The notes under the pieces: generated by a model | The model's database searches: none | What the model saw: only the letters and a program-made list of their open reading frames with translations | Told to the model about the DNA's origin: nothing | Shown: piece after piece, positions 14,740 to 23,313 of the stretch | Layout of the letters: each line of letters begins with the position of its first letter | Numbering within the stretch: the first letter of the stretch is position 1 | Assembly: GCF_001583695.1 (NCBI RefSeq) | Contig: NZ_LOBC01000039.1 | Location: 248,001 to 312,000, forward strand | DNA: 64,000 nt | Source: Bacillus wiedmannii | GTDB lineage: Bacteria; Bacillota; Bacilli; Bacillales; Bacillaceae_G | Reading direction: 5' to 3' | Translations under genes and position numbers: made by a program

Positions 14740-15405
14740 TTATTTCTCATACTGCTTCATAATACGAGCTAATTCATCGTCAACAGCAGAATTTTTATTT
14801 AAGCTTGCGAATTCATCATCTAATGACTTTTCTTTTTTATACACTTCGCCGCTTGCTTCTGCTTCAGCTTCTAATTGAAGAGCTTTCTCTTCCATACGGC
14901 TTAAACCAGCTTTTGCTGAATTTGAATCAAATCCAGACATCGCCTGATTAATATTCTTTTGTGCTTTCGCTGCATTTACACGTGCTACAAGTGTTTCACG
15001 TTTATTTTTCAGCTCTGTTAATTGCTTACGCATTTCTTCTAGCTTCAGGCGAAGATTATCAGCAGCAGCTTTATTTTGCTCATAGCTTGCTTTATATTCA
15101 TTCATCTTTTGCTCTGCATTTTGTTTTTCTTCAAGAGCACGACGCGCAAGGTCAAGATTGCTTGCTTGAACAGCCATATGAGCTTGCTCTTCACGTTTTT
15201 TCACAAGTGCTTCTTGCTCTTCAAATAATATTTTGAATTTCTTCTCAAGTGCAATTTGAGCTGCTACACTTTTCTCAGCTTCTTGTACATCCGCTTGCAT
15301 ATCACGTAAATATTGATCCGTCATCTTAACTGGATCTTCCGCTTTTTCAATTAATGAATATACATTCGACATTGTTAAATCTCTTAATCGTTTAAATACA
15401 GACAT
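14740..15405 (-). CDS. pspA: PspA/IM30 family membrane-stress protein
   Basis: A 221-residue, almost entirely helical coiled-coil protein typical of the PspA/IM30/Vipp1 (ESCRT-III-like) family. The amphipathic N-terminal helix MSVFKRLRDLTMSNVYSLI binds stressed membranes. It is followed by EDPVKMTDQYLRDMQADVQEAE, the family signature, and long heptad stretches. These proteins oligomerise at the cytoplasmic membrane and protect it against envelope damage. It is first in the operon, with AGGAGGAATTAGA before the ATG and an extended -10 promoter about 105 bases upstream. Confidence 0.93.
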   Translation of the reverse strand: MSVFKRLRDLTMSNVYSLIEKAEDPVKMTDQYLRDMQADVQEAEKSVAAQIALEKKFKILFEEQEALVKKREEQAHMAVQASNLDLARRALEEKQNAEQKMNEYKASYEQNKAAADNLRLKLEEMRKQLTELKNKRETLVARVNAAKAQKNINQAMSGFDSNSAKAGLSRMEEKALQLEAEAEASGEVYKKEKSLDDEFASLNKNSAVDDELARIMKQYEK

Positions 15406-15510
15406 TCTAATTCCTCCTATGACTTACCTCATATTTCAAATTCACTACTTGGAAAACTGAAAAATCTCCCTTAACAGTAAAGAATATTCATTTTTACAGC
15501 CTATGTGTTT

Positions 15511-15540
15511 ATTATAACAAAACTAATATGTCCTTACATG
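15511..15540 (-). promoter_or_regulatory. Promoter of the pspA operon
   Basis: The minus strand shows TGTTATAAT, an extended -10 (TATAAT at 15511-15516). A weak -35 (TGTAAG) lies about 16 bases upstream. The rest of the 400-base gap to the divergent lipoprotein gene is A+T-rich and I see no further gene in it. Confidence 0.6.
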
Positions 15541-15807
15541 TTATTTCCAAAATACAACCAATATAATATGACATTCTAGATAAAACATTGTATTCCTAAT
15601 ATATTCTCATTAATCCCCTTCAGAATTGACTTATTTTTATACACTTTCACTAAATTACATTATTGTAATGTTACTGTAAGCTAACTCGATAGTTACGTTG
15701 CAATATTTCTTATACACTAATACCAGAAGCAACGAACAAGCTTCTTATCATTTCAGAACTAATACAAAAATGTATTTACTATAAAACATATAAAAGGAGA
15801 AATCATC

Positions 15808-16386
15808 ATGAAAAAATTAGTAGGAATCGGATTAGCAGCAGCAATTTCATTCGGAGCATTATCAGGTTGTTCTTTATTAGGAGAGAAAGCGAACGGCTTT
15901 GTACTATATGGAACAGATGAGCAAGTTCAACAAATTACAGATAAAAACAAAAAAGAAGTGAAAGAAAAAGACTTCTATAAAATGAAAATGACAACATTAG
16001 AAGGTAAAAAAGTTCTTGTCATGAATAAGAAAACTGGTGAAGAACTGGTGAAGAAAGAGTTACTTAGCAAAGTTAATGAAAAAGACGACACGAAACCACT
16101 TGATAAATTACCAGCTGTAACAGCAGAGCAAGGTGTATTATTTGCTAAAGAAAAAGTAGAAAATACTACACTTGATGGAGCAAAATTAAAGTACGAAGGC
16201 AACACAATTATCGGAAGTGGCCGTGCATATGCCGACATGTTCGCGATCGTTGATGATGCAACTTACGTAAATGTAAAAGGCGATGAAAAATCTGTTGGAG
16301 TATTAAAATTCGATAAAGACCCTAGTAAAGAATTCCCTGGCTACAACGGCGTAGAAGCATCACAACTTGTAAAAATTAAAAAGTAA
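15808..16386 (+). CDS. Conserved lipoprotein, 192 aa
   Basis: A secreted lipoprotein with signal peptide MKKLVGIGLAAAISFGA and lipobox LSGC (Cys21). The mature part is lysine-rich with an N-terminal alternating charged region and C-terminal beta-like segments (IIGSGRAYADMFAIVDDATYVNVKG). AAAAGGAGA lies ten bases upstream of the ATG. I do not recognise a characterised family. It is flanked by its own terminator and divergent from the pspA operon, so it may be an independent envelope component. Confidence 0.82.
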   Translation: MKKLVGIGLAAAISFGALSGCSLLGEKANGFVLYGTDEQVQQITDKNKKEVKEKDFYKMKMTTLEGKKVLVMNKKTGEELVKKELLSKVNEKDDTKPLDKLPAVTAEQGVLFAKEKVENTTLDGAKLKYEGNTIIGSGRAYADMFAIVDDATYVNVKGDEKSVGVLKFDKDPSKEFPGYNGVEASQLVKIKK

Positions 16387-16388
16387 AA

Positions 16389-16423
16389 CAAAAAAAGCTT
16401 TGCGAAATTTCGCAAAGCTTTTT
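16389..16423 (+). terminator. Terminator after the lipoprotein gene
   Basis: AAAAAAGCTTTGCGAAA / TTTCGCAAAGCTTTTTT, a near-perfect bidirectional terminator also serving the feo operon. Confidence 0.93.
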
Positions 16424-16425
16424 TG

Positions 16426-16590
16426 CTATTTGTGAGCGATTTGCTCCATATCCGGACTACAAGTTTGAGACTGACATGACTTATTTAAAGAACATGCTGC
16501 GCATTTTCCCTTTTTACTTCTCTTTACAAAATTAACTAACGTGTATGCTGCATAACCAAAAATGATAGCTCCAATTATAATATTGACCAT
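16426..16590 (-). CDS. FeoB-associated Cys-rich membrane protein
   Basis: A 54-residue protein with one N-terminal transmembrane helix (about 2-22) and a cytoplasmic cysteine cluster GKCAACSLNKSCQSQTC. This matches the small Cys-rich proteins encoded behind feoB in Firmicutes (FeoC-like position). It presumably handles or senses Fe2+ at the FeoB exit (inference). I start it at MVNIII, with AAGGAG upstream. The upstream in-frame extension overlaps the feoB stop region and lacks a ribosome site. It is third gene of the feoAB operon. Confidence 0.82.
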   Translation of the reverse strand: MVNIIIGAIIFGYAAYTLVNFVKRSKKGKCAACSLNKSCQSQTCSPDMEQIAHK

Positions 16591-16609
16591 CACTCTAATA
16601 CATCTCCTT

Positions 16610-18598
16610 CTAGAATCCGAGTAAGGATCCAACTTGGTATATAATGAACGTTAATACATAAGCAACAACGAGTGGATAAACGACAGAGAAAATCGTCCAC
16701 TTCGCTGATCCTGTTTCACGTTTAATAACAGCTACTGTCGCTAAACACGGAACATATAATAAAATAAAGAACATAAATGCATATGCTGATAACGCAGTAT
16801 AATGTGCTCCCATAACATTTCCTAGCACATCTTCTTTCACCGCATAAATAATTGCCATTGTAGAAACGACAACTTCTTTCGCTAAAAATCCTGTTAAAAG
16901 AGATGCTGCAGCTTGCCATGTTCCAAAGCCGAGCGGTGCAAATAGTGGTGCGATAAACCCACCAATCATCGCTAAGTAACTGTCTCCCATATCAACACCA
17001 AATCCTGATGGACCTGCATAGTTTAATAACCAAATGACAACAGAACCACCGAAGATGAATGTACCTGCTTTACGAACAAATCCTTTCCCTTTCTCCCACG
17101 TGCTTAGCCATAACGTTTTCGCTTGTGGCACGCGGTAAGGAGGTAGTTCAATGACGAAAATAGACTTTTCCGCTTTTAAAATAGTAAGAGACATAATTTT
17201 TGTAACTAATAACGCAAGAACAATACCTGCAACATATAAAGAAAATACAACAGTTGCCTGACTATTAGGGAAGAACACTCCCGCAAATAATGCATATACA
17301 GGTAAACGCGCTGAACAAGACATAAATGGTGTTACAAGAACTGTAAGTAAACGTTCTTTTTCTTGTTCAATCGTTCTCGCTGCCATAATACCTGGAACAT
17401 TACATCCAAAACCGATAATCATCGGAATGAACGCTTTTCCGTTTAAACCGAAGAACTCCATAATTCGATCCATAACAACTGCAATTCGCGCCATATATCC
17501 TGAGTCTTCTAATAATGAAATGAAAAAGAATAGTGCAAAGATTTGTGGAACGAATACTAATACTGCACCAACACCGGCAATAATACCTTCTGTAACGAGT
17601 GCTTGAATAAAATCAGAAGCTCCAACACTTGTGAGACCAGCCGTCACCCAATCTGTAAGCTGTCCACCAAAAAAGCCATCTAACATATCCGATAAAGGTG
17701 TACCAATCCACGTAAACGTAACTTGAAAAATAAAAAACATAACTGCTAAAAAGATTGGAAGTCCTAAAATTTTATGCGTAATTAGTCTATCAATTTTTTC
17801 CGAAAAAGGAATTTTTCCTTCTTTCTCATGCTTCATAACATTTGTTTTTAACTTTTCAATATACGCTTCACGAGTTTTGTAAATGTGCTCTTCCAACGTA
17901 CAATCAAGTTTTCCTTCTAAGCGAGATCGAATGGCTACAAGTTCCTTATAAATTGGTAATGCTTTCATTTCTTTTTCTACTACTTCGTTATTGCTTAAAA
18001 ATTGAAGAGCTAACCATCTTGGATGCTTGTAATTCGCTTTCTCTAAAAGAGAAATTACCTGTCCAATTCCTTCATCCATCTGTACACCATATGAAATAAT
18101 GAATGGTTTTTTCTCGTTTTTGTCATTTTCTTTAAGAGTCGCAAGTAGTTCTTCACAGCCTTTTCCACTTCTTGCAACGACAGGAACGACTGTTACACCT
18201 AATAGTTCTGATAATCGTTTTACATCAATTACAATGCCTCGTTGCTTTGCCACATCGACCATATTTAATCCAATCGAAACCGGATTTCCAAATTCAAGTA
18301 ATTGCAACGTTAAATGCATATTTCTCTCGAATTGCGAAGAATCCACTATATTTAACATATGATGAAATTCGTCTGTTAGTAGAAAATTTGTAACGACACC
18401 TTCATCACGCGAAACTGGATTCAAATCATAAACACCTGGTAAATCAATTAATGTCCCTTGCTTATCTTTTAATTTACCAACCTTCTTTTCTACTGTTACA
18501 CCGCTCCAGTTTCCTACGTATTCATAAGAACCAGTAAGTGCATTAAATAATGATGTCTTCCCTGTATTCGGATTCCCTAGCAAAGCTACCTTATTCAC
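16610..18598 (-). CDS. feoB: Ferrous iron transporter FeoB
   Basis: A 662-residue inner-membrane transporter for Fe2+. The N-terminal G domain has the P-loop GNPNTGKTS (8-16), DLPG (about 52-55) and NMVD (about 116). A helical spacer follows. The membrane domain from about residue 280 carries two Gate-type repeats with GCNVPGIMAAR and SCSARLPVYALF, including the conserved Cys residues proposed in the iron path. The start ATGA overlaps the feoA stop. Regulation by Fur is indicated by the box upstream of feoA. Confidence 0.96.
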   Translation of the reverse strand: MNKVALLGNPNTGKTSLFNALTGSYEYVGNWSGVTVEKKVGKLKDKQGTLIDLPGVYDLNPVSRDEGVVTNFLLTDEFHHMLNIVDSSQFERNMHLTLQLLEFGNPVSIGLNMVDVAKQRGIVIDVKRLSELLGVTVVPVVARSGKGCEELLATLKENDKNEKKPFIISYGVQMDEGIGQVISLLEKANYKHPRWLALQFLSNNEVVEKEMKALPIYKELVAIRSRLEGKLDCTLEEHIYKTREAYIEKLKTNVMKHEKEGKIPFSEKIDRLITHKILGLPIFLAVMFFIFQVTFTWIGTPLSDMLDGFFGGQLTDWVTAGLTSVGASDFIQALVTEGIIAGVGAVLVFVPQIFALFFFISLLEDSGYMARIAVVMDRIMEFFGLNGKAFIPMIIGFGCNVPGIMAARTIEQEKERLLTVLVTPFMSCSARLPVYALFAGVFFPNSQATVVFSLYVAGIVLALLVTKIMSLTILKAEKSIFVIELPPYRVPQAKTLWLSTWEKGKGFVRKAGTFIFGGSVVIWLLNYAGPSGFGVDMGDSYLAMIGGFIAPLFAPLGFGTWQAAASLLTGFLAKEVVVSTMAIIYAVKEDVLGNVMGAHYTALSAYAFMFFILLYVPCLATVAVIKRETGSAKWTIFSVVYPLVVAYVLTFIIYQVGSLLGF

Positions 18599-18822
18599 GC
18601 TAATTCCACCTTTATCATTTTCGCGTCACAATGACGAATACTAATTAACTGTCCACGACACTCCAATGTACAAGGACCTTTGAACATCGCTTTCTGCTTC
18701 ATGCGAAGTTCGCTTCCTTCAGAAAGACCGAAAGCAGCCAATCTTCTCTTTAGTAAATGATCTAAAGACTGAACGCTTTTTACTAACACTTTCTCACCGA
18801 TTTTAATATCTACTAAGCTCAT
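18595..18822 (-). CDS. feoA: Ferrous iron transport protein A (FeoA)
   Basis: A 75-residue SH3-like cytosolic partner of FeoB (MSLVDIKIGEKVLVKSV ... LAAFGLSEGSELRM). I place the start at the ATG at 18822 behind GGGGGAAGG. The upstream in-frame ATG at 18876 would start within the Fur-box promoter. Its stop overlaps the feoB start (ATGA), a typical coupled arrangement. Confidence 0.93.
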   Translation of the reverse strand: MSLVDIKIGEKVLVKSVQSLDHLLKRRLAAFGLSEGSELRMKQKAMFKGPCTLECRGQLISIRHCDAKMIKVELA

Positions 18823-18844
18823 AACCTTCCCCCTCAGAAGAGAA

Positions 18845-18870
18845 TGATAATTATTTTCAAAAAAATTATA
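18845..18870 (-). promoter_or_regulatory. feoAB promoter with Fur box
   Basis: TGATAAT-T-ATTTTCA (18845-18859) matches the 7-1-7 Fur consensus with one mismatch. It lies directly next to a perfect TATAAT -10 (18865-18870, minus strand). Binding of Fur with iron would block transcription start. Confidence 0.88.
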
Positions 18871-19021
18871 GCACACTCTATTTCTCTTGTACTATACCCT
18901 TTTGCTTCATATTTATTAACATTTCGCTACAATTCTATTTCAATCATTGTCATACTGTATTCGTTTGCCATTCTCATCCATTTCGCTTACAATAAACAAT
19001 AGCAAATAAAGAATCTCGTTA

Positions 19022-19104
19022 TCACAGGGGGAGCCATGCCGCTGAGAGGGAACACTTCGTTCCGACCCTTCGAACCTGTTAGTTAATGCTAACGCAGGGA
19101 TTGT
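19022..19104 (+). ncRNA. TPP (THI-box) riboswitch
   Basis: The conserved thi-box elements occur in order: GGGGGAGCC, GCTGAGAGGG, GACCCTTCGAACCTG, then GTTAATGCTAACGCAGGGA. This is the thiamine pyrophosphate aptamer, about 100 bases upstream of thiT. No clear terminator hairpin is visible between it and the gene. A loose CGAAATAC/GTATTTCG pairing (about 19111-19148) is the only candidate expression platform. Confidence 0.96.
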
Positions 19105-19204
19105 GCAAACGTCCGAAATACACACCTCTTTTTTATTTACGTATTTCGTATCCTCCTATGATATCTATTCTTTTTTGTACAACTTGGATTTAGGGGGAGA
19201 CAAC

Positions 19205-19819
19205 ATGCGTAACACCAATTTACAAGCGATGATCGAATCTGCTATTCTTGCAGCCTTCGCCATGATTATCGACATTTTACCATTATCACTTAAACTTCCA
19301 ACAGGCGGTTCCATTTCCTTTGCTATGATTCCTATTTTTATTATTGCATATCGCTGGGGCTTTAAATCTGCTTTCTTAGGTGGCTTAATTTGGGGATTAT
19401 TACAAATTGTTGTAGGTGATGCTTACATTTTAACACCTGTTCAAGCATTTATTGAGTACTTCATTGCCTTTGCTTTTATTGGATTTGCTGGTTTATTCTA
19501 TCGACCAATTCAAAAAGCACTTTTAACTTCCAATGAAAATAACGAAAGAAAGAAAGTTATTGGTTACATTATTCTTGCTACATTTGTTGGTAGCTTTGCA
19601 CGCTATTTCTGTCATTTTATTGCCGGTATTATTTTCTTTGGGCAATATGCACCGAAAGGTCAATCAGCTGTGCTATATTCATTAATCGTAAATGGTACCA
19701 CAATGCTTGGTTCTTTTATTTTATGTACAGTTTTACTTATATTTTTATTCCTTACTTCACCACGCTTATTCAAAAGCATCAGTGCTTATCAAATGAATAC
19801 ACAAAAAAAGGGCGCTTAA
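19205..19819 (+). CDS. thiT: Thiamine ECF transporter S component ThiT
   Basis: A 204-residue polytopic membrane protein of the YuaJ/ThiT family. It shows the ECF S-component motif for EcfT docking near the N-terminus (MIESAILAAFAMIIDILP). The thiamine-binding region LPTGGSISFAMIPIFIIAYRWG includes the conserved Trp and Gly residues. The GGGGGAGA ribosome site precedes the ATG at 19205; the longer reading from 19103 would start inside the riboswitch. Control by the TPP riboswitch confirms the substrate. It needs the shared EcfAA'T module encoded elsewhere. Confidence 0.95.
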   Translation: MRNTNLQAMIESAILAAFAMIIDILPLSLKLPTGGSISFAMIPIFIIAYRWGFKSAFLGGLIWGLLQIVVGDAYILTPVQAFIEYFIAFAFIGFAGLFYRPIQKALLTSNENNERKKVIGYIILATFVGSFARYFCHFIAGIIFFGQYAPKGQSAVLYSLIVNGTTMLGSFILCTVLLIFLFLTSPRLFKSISAYQMNTQKKGA

Positions 19820-19835
19820 TGAGCGCTCTTTTTTT
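19804..19835 (+). terminator. Terminator overlapping the thiT 3' end
   Basis: GAGCGCTC / GGGCGC stem with AAAAAAAGGG before and TTTTTTT after it. The thiT stop codon lies inside the hairpin. Confidence 0.85.
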
Positions 19836-19915
19836 CATATCGTAATATCAATTAAAAATACAATAAATGCACAAAAGAAAATAAATACCATTATACTTAG
19901 CCACTTGCTATGCAC
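19835..19915 (-). CDS. Putative 26-aa single-span membrane peptide
   Basis: The minus strand has AAGGAGT (19925-19931), nine bases, then GTG followed by 26 codons: HSKWLSIMVFIFFCAFIVFL and IDITI, a clean single transmembrane helix with a basic N-terminus. It ends in TGA just inside the thiT terminator. It is too short for gene callers. The good ribosome site and membrane-helix composition make it a plausible small protein, but there is no homology evidence. Confidence 0.5.
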   Translation of the reverse strand: MHSKWLSIMVFIFFCAFIVFLIDITI

Positions 19916-20027
19916 GGTTCATCGACTCCTTACATAACCTCATTTTCTAACCAGATTATATCGCTTAAAAATAAAGATTAGGTAAAGATAATATGAAAAT
20001 AAATTAAAAAAGCGTAGTATGCATCAT

Positions 20028-21878
20028 CTACGCTTTTTTCGGTAAATAGAAGTAAAATAATACACCTTCTTCTGTATTTTCTGCCCCATATTCAGCATCG
20101 TGCAGTTCTAAAATATTTTTAGAAATAGCTAGACCAAGCCCCGTCCCGCCTTGTGAACGATGGCGAGCTGCATCCACGCGATAAAAACGGTCCCAAATTT
20201 TATCTAATTGTTCTTCTTCAATGTGAGTACCTTTATTTTCAATACACACTTTTATACGATCCTGCTCATCTATTGTGGAAATCATAATATCCTCTTTATT
20301 TGGTGTATAACGTATGGCATTCGTAATGAAGTTTACGATGACTTGTTCAATCCGACTTTGATTTGCCATCACTTCAACTGAACATATATTTTTATGCACA
20401 CGAAGTTCTTTTTTCTCTATGTCCACAGAAAGGTATTCACATATATCTTCAATTACTGAATCAATATAAAATAAATCCTTTTTCATTTTATATGTACCTG
20501 ACTCAAATTTAGCTAACTCAAGCATATCCAAAATTAAAGTATCCATTTTATCTACTTCTCGTTCCATCGCCTGAAAATAATACTCTTTTTTATGTTCAGC
20601 TACTCCATCTTTTAAAATAGAAATACAGCTTTTCATAATACTCAGCGGTGTTTTCAATTCATGCGACACACCAGAAATAAATTCTTTCCGCGTATTTTCT
20701 AACTTTCTTTCCTTTTCAATATCTTGTTCTAGCTGTCCAATATGCGAATGAAGTTTATTAGATAGTACATTAATATTATTCGATAAATCACCAATTTCAT
20801 CTTTTGAAGTAATCGGAATTTTTTCGGTGAAATCTAAATGCGCTATTTTCTTCGTGGTATCATTTATTTTTAATAACGGCTTTGCAATTTGTTTTGAATA
20901 ATAAAACGAAGCTAGAAAAATGAGAACGAGTACAAATGCAATGATGTAAATGTAGTAATCTTGCACCATCTGTACAGCTTCATCTACAGGTTGTAAAGAA
21001 GCCATCGCATAAATATATGTTACTGATCCGTCTTTTTCTTTTACTGGCTTAATTAATAATTTATATTTTATATCATTCTTTTCATCGTCCATTGTTTGTG
21101 TTGTATATTGTATGTGTTTGTTCTCTTTTAATAATAAATCAGTTTGAAATTCTTTTATGCTATCTAAGAAAATGCCATTTTTATAAATTGGATTCACAGG
21201 ACCTTTTACATCAGGTAACTGTATTTTTGTAACACGTCCACCTATGTAAACGCCTAATTCTTGAGCCACTTCTTCCTGAACAGCTGGTTTCTTTTCCTTA
21301 GCAAGTTGCTCCCCAGCTGCTCTCCTTTTCTCCTCATCTAATTTCATTTTCTCCTTAAATGCTTTTTCTAACGGTTTATTAGATCCACTTAAATTCTGCT
21401 TACCTAATGAGAAAGAGAATGGAATAAAACTATCTTCTTTTTTCACTCCAGAAAAATAAATCTCTTGTCCTAAAAAATGCTCTGATGATTTGTTATCAAT
21501 CTCCTCTATATTGATGAAATTATATAAAGGAATTTTGAATATTTGTTGTCCAAAGCTCTTTTGTTGCCTACGATCTATCGTTACTTCAAAATAAAAATCA
21601 TCCGCATGTTTTAAATTCCCATTCTGATCTAACGTTGTAATCCACGTATTATTTTCTCTTAAAAAATCTTGCTCCAGCTTCTGAATTCCTTCTGCACTTC
21701 CTGCATAATTCAAATAATTCTTCTCAAAAGAATTTAAATTCACTTTAATATCTTCTACTTTTCGATTCGCATAATATTGTTTAAAAAATATCGTTTGTCC
21801 AATAAATATCGTCGCTAAAATTAGCATGCATAATGCTGTTGTGAGAGTAAATAATTTAAGTACAATTCCTTTCCTCAT
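20028..21878 (-). CDS. Sensor histidine kinase of the sortase locus
   Basis: A 616-residue membrane kinase. It has a transmembrane helix at about 9-30, a large extracytoplasmic sensor of about 275 residues (with a Lys/Glu-rich coil near 175-205), and a second helix at about 308-327. HAMP follows, then HisKA with the phospho-accepting His406 in SGVSHELKTPLS, and HATPase_c (N box NFITNAIRYT, G boxes RFYRVDAARHRSQGGTGLGLAIS). It overlaps its regulator by four bases. Linkage to srtC and basI suggests it senses wall or sporulation-related signals and controls the locus (inference). A terminator (20005-20039) overlaps its 3' end. Confidence 0.92.
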   Translation of the reverse strand: MRKGIVLKLFTLTTALCMLILATIFIGQTIFFKQYYANRKVEDIKVNLNSFEKNYLNYAGSAEGIQKLEQDFLRENNTWITTLDQNGNLKHADDFYFEVTIDRRQQKSFGQQIFKIPLYNFINIEEIDNKSSEHFLGQEIYFSGVKKEDSFIPFSFSLGKQNLSGSNKPLEKAFKEKMKLDEEKRRAAGEQLAKEKKPAVQEEVAQELGVYIGGRVTKIQLPDVKGPVNPIYKNGIFLDSIKEFQTDLLLKENKHIQYTTQTMDDEKNDIKYKLLIKPVKEKDGSVTYIYAMASLQPVDEAVQMVQDYYIYIIAFVLVLIFLASFYYSKQIAKPLLKINDTTKKIAHLDFTEKIPITSKDEIGDLSNNINVLSNKLHSHIGQLEQDIEKERKLENTRKEFISGVSHELKTPLSIMKSCISILKDGVAEHKKEYYFQAMEREVDKMDTLILDMLELAKFESGTYKMKKDLFYIDSVIEDICEYLSVDIEKKELRVHKNICSVEVMANQSRIEQVIVNFITNAIRYTPNKEDIMISTIDEQDRIKVCIENKGTHIEEEQLDKIWDRFYRVDAARHRSQGGTGLGLAISKNILELHDAEYGAENTEEGVLFYFYLPKKA

Positions 21879-22564
21879 ATATTTCCCTCAAATTTATAAC
21901 CGGTTCGCACTACAGTTGTAATGTACTTTGCTTTCTCTCCTAATTTATTCCGCAAATTACGAATATGACTATTAACCGTTCGATCATCACCGGCAAATTC
22001 ATATCCCCAAATTCTTGAAATGAGTTGCTCTCTCGTTAAAACAATTCCTTGATTTTTCATGAAATACGCTAATATTTCAAATTCAGTATGTGTTAAATTA
22101 ATGTCTGTCCTATCTACCGTAACAGTGCGCGATGGGAAGTGGACGTGAATACCGTGGATGGATAATGTATCATCTTCATTCTCTAGAAGTTGCTTCGTTA
22201 CTTTTCTACTTTCTAACAGCCTTTTCGCTCTTGCTAATAAAATTGGTGGGCTATACGGCTTCGTCACATAGTCATCCGCCCCAAGTTCAAATCCAAGTAA
22301 CGTATCATCTTCATCTACACGCGCCGTCAGCATAATAATAGGAACCTCAGATGTTTTACGAATTCTTCGGCAAACAGACCATCCATCAAGTTCTGGCAAC
22401 ATAATATCTAAAATAACTAAATCAACCTCTTCTTCCTCAAATACAACTAAAGCTTCTTTCCCATCTCTTGCTTCAAACACTACATATTGCTCGCTCAAAA
22501 AATAATCTTTTAATATTTCACGCAAAATATCTTCATCTTCCACAATTAAAATGTTTTTTGACAT
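21875..22564 (-). CDS. OmpR-family response regulator of the sortase locus
   Basis: A 229-residue regulator. The receiver domain has acidic residues Glu9/Asp10 region (IVEDED), phospho-acceptor Asp53 (VILDIMLPELDG) and the conserved Lys in DDYVTKPYSP. The winged-helix Trans_reg_C domain ends VVRTGYKFEGNI. It partners the kinase that starts within its stop codon (ATGA overlap). It is transcribed in the same direction as srtC, 40 bases downstream of it, so probably the operon is srtC-regulator-kinase. Confidence 0.93.
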   Translation of the reverse strand: MSKNILIVEDEDILREILKDYFLSEQYVVFEARDGKEALVVFEEEEVDLVILDIMLPELDGWSVCRRIRKTSEVPIIMLTARVDEDDTLLGFELGADDYVTKPYSPPILLARAKRLLESRKVTKQLLENEDDTLSIHGIHVHFPSRTVTVDRTDINLTHTEFEILAYFMKNQGIVLTREQLISRIWGYEFAGDDRTVNSHIRNLRNKLGEKAKYITTVVRTGYKFEGNI

Positions 22565-22603
22565 AACTTATGTATCCCCCTCTCGCTTTCAGAAACTACA
22601 ACT

Positions 22604-23224
22604 TCATTTTGAATAACTAGCCTTTAACTTCGCCTCGATAATATATCTATCTGGTGCATCCCCTATATAATCAAATGGATAGCAAGTCGTCAGTGTTAAT
22701 ATCGGTTCTTCTTTTTTTATAATAACAGTACGATCATCTGCATGGGTAATCCATGTCTTTTGAATTTCATATGTGTAAATTTTATTATCATACTCTAAAA
22801 CAAGCGTATCTTTTTCTTTTAACTCCCCTAAATCGGTAAATACAGTATCCCGGTGTCCACTCAAAACAGTATGTCCACCTCCAGATGGCGTTGTCGTTAA
22901 ATCACTAACGAACATTCCAACGCCTTTCTTCAAAGTTGCATCATCCGCTCCCCAATATATAGAAAACTTCTTCTTTATTTTCGGTATATTTAACATCGCT
23001 ACCTTTTCTCCTTCTTTATGTTCTGTTTGAGAAGAAGGCACTTGGGAAGTTACAGGTGTTTCAGAAGAAAGTTCATTATCTTGTATATTTTCAAGGCTCT
23101 TTAGTTCTTTTTTTGTTAATTGCCCGGCAGAGCTTTTTCCTTTATACCATTCCATAGCGTAATATGCTCCCATAAATAGCCCTATAGCCATCAATATGAT
23201 ACCGATATAATTGAGTATCTTCAT
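22604..23224 (-). CDS. srtC: Class D sortase (SrtC type, LPNTA-specific)
   Basis: A 206-residue membrane-anchored transpeptidase: N-terminal helix (about 3-23), a variable linker, then the sortase barrel. The catalytic triad is visible: His124 (LSGHRDT), Cys181 (TLTTCYPF) and Arg193 (APDRYII). The TLTTC-YPF motif is that of class D enzymes such as B. anthracis SrtC. That enzyme attaches LPNTA proteins (BasI, BasH) to the wall of sporulating cells. The LPNTA protein encoded immediately upstream is the matching substrate. It is followed by the two-component genes. Confidence 0.92.
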   Translation of the reverse strand: MKILNYIGIILMAIGLFMGAYYAMEWYKGKSSAGQLTKKELKSLENIQDNELSSETPVTSQVPSSQTEHKEGEKVAMLNIPKIKKKFSIYWGADDATLKKGVGMFVSDLTTTPSGGGHTVLSGHRDTVFTDLGELKEKDTLVLEYDNKIYTYEIQKTWITHADDRTVIIKKEEPILTLTTCYPFDYIGDAPDRYIIEAKLKASYSK

Positions 23225-23242
23225 GTTTCATCCCTCCATGCC

Positions 23243-23273
23243 AAAAATGGTAGGAATAACCTACCATTTTTAA
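23243..23273 (-). terminator. Terminator between basI and srtC
   Basis: AAAAATGGTAGG / CCTACCATTTTT hairpin with T tract on the minus strand. It suggests basI is mostly transcribed separately from srtC. Confidence 0.88.
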
Positions 23274-23313
23274 TATATGAAATTATCCCATTCTTTATAG
23301 GACAATATTTTAT

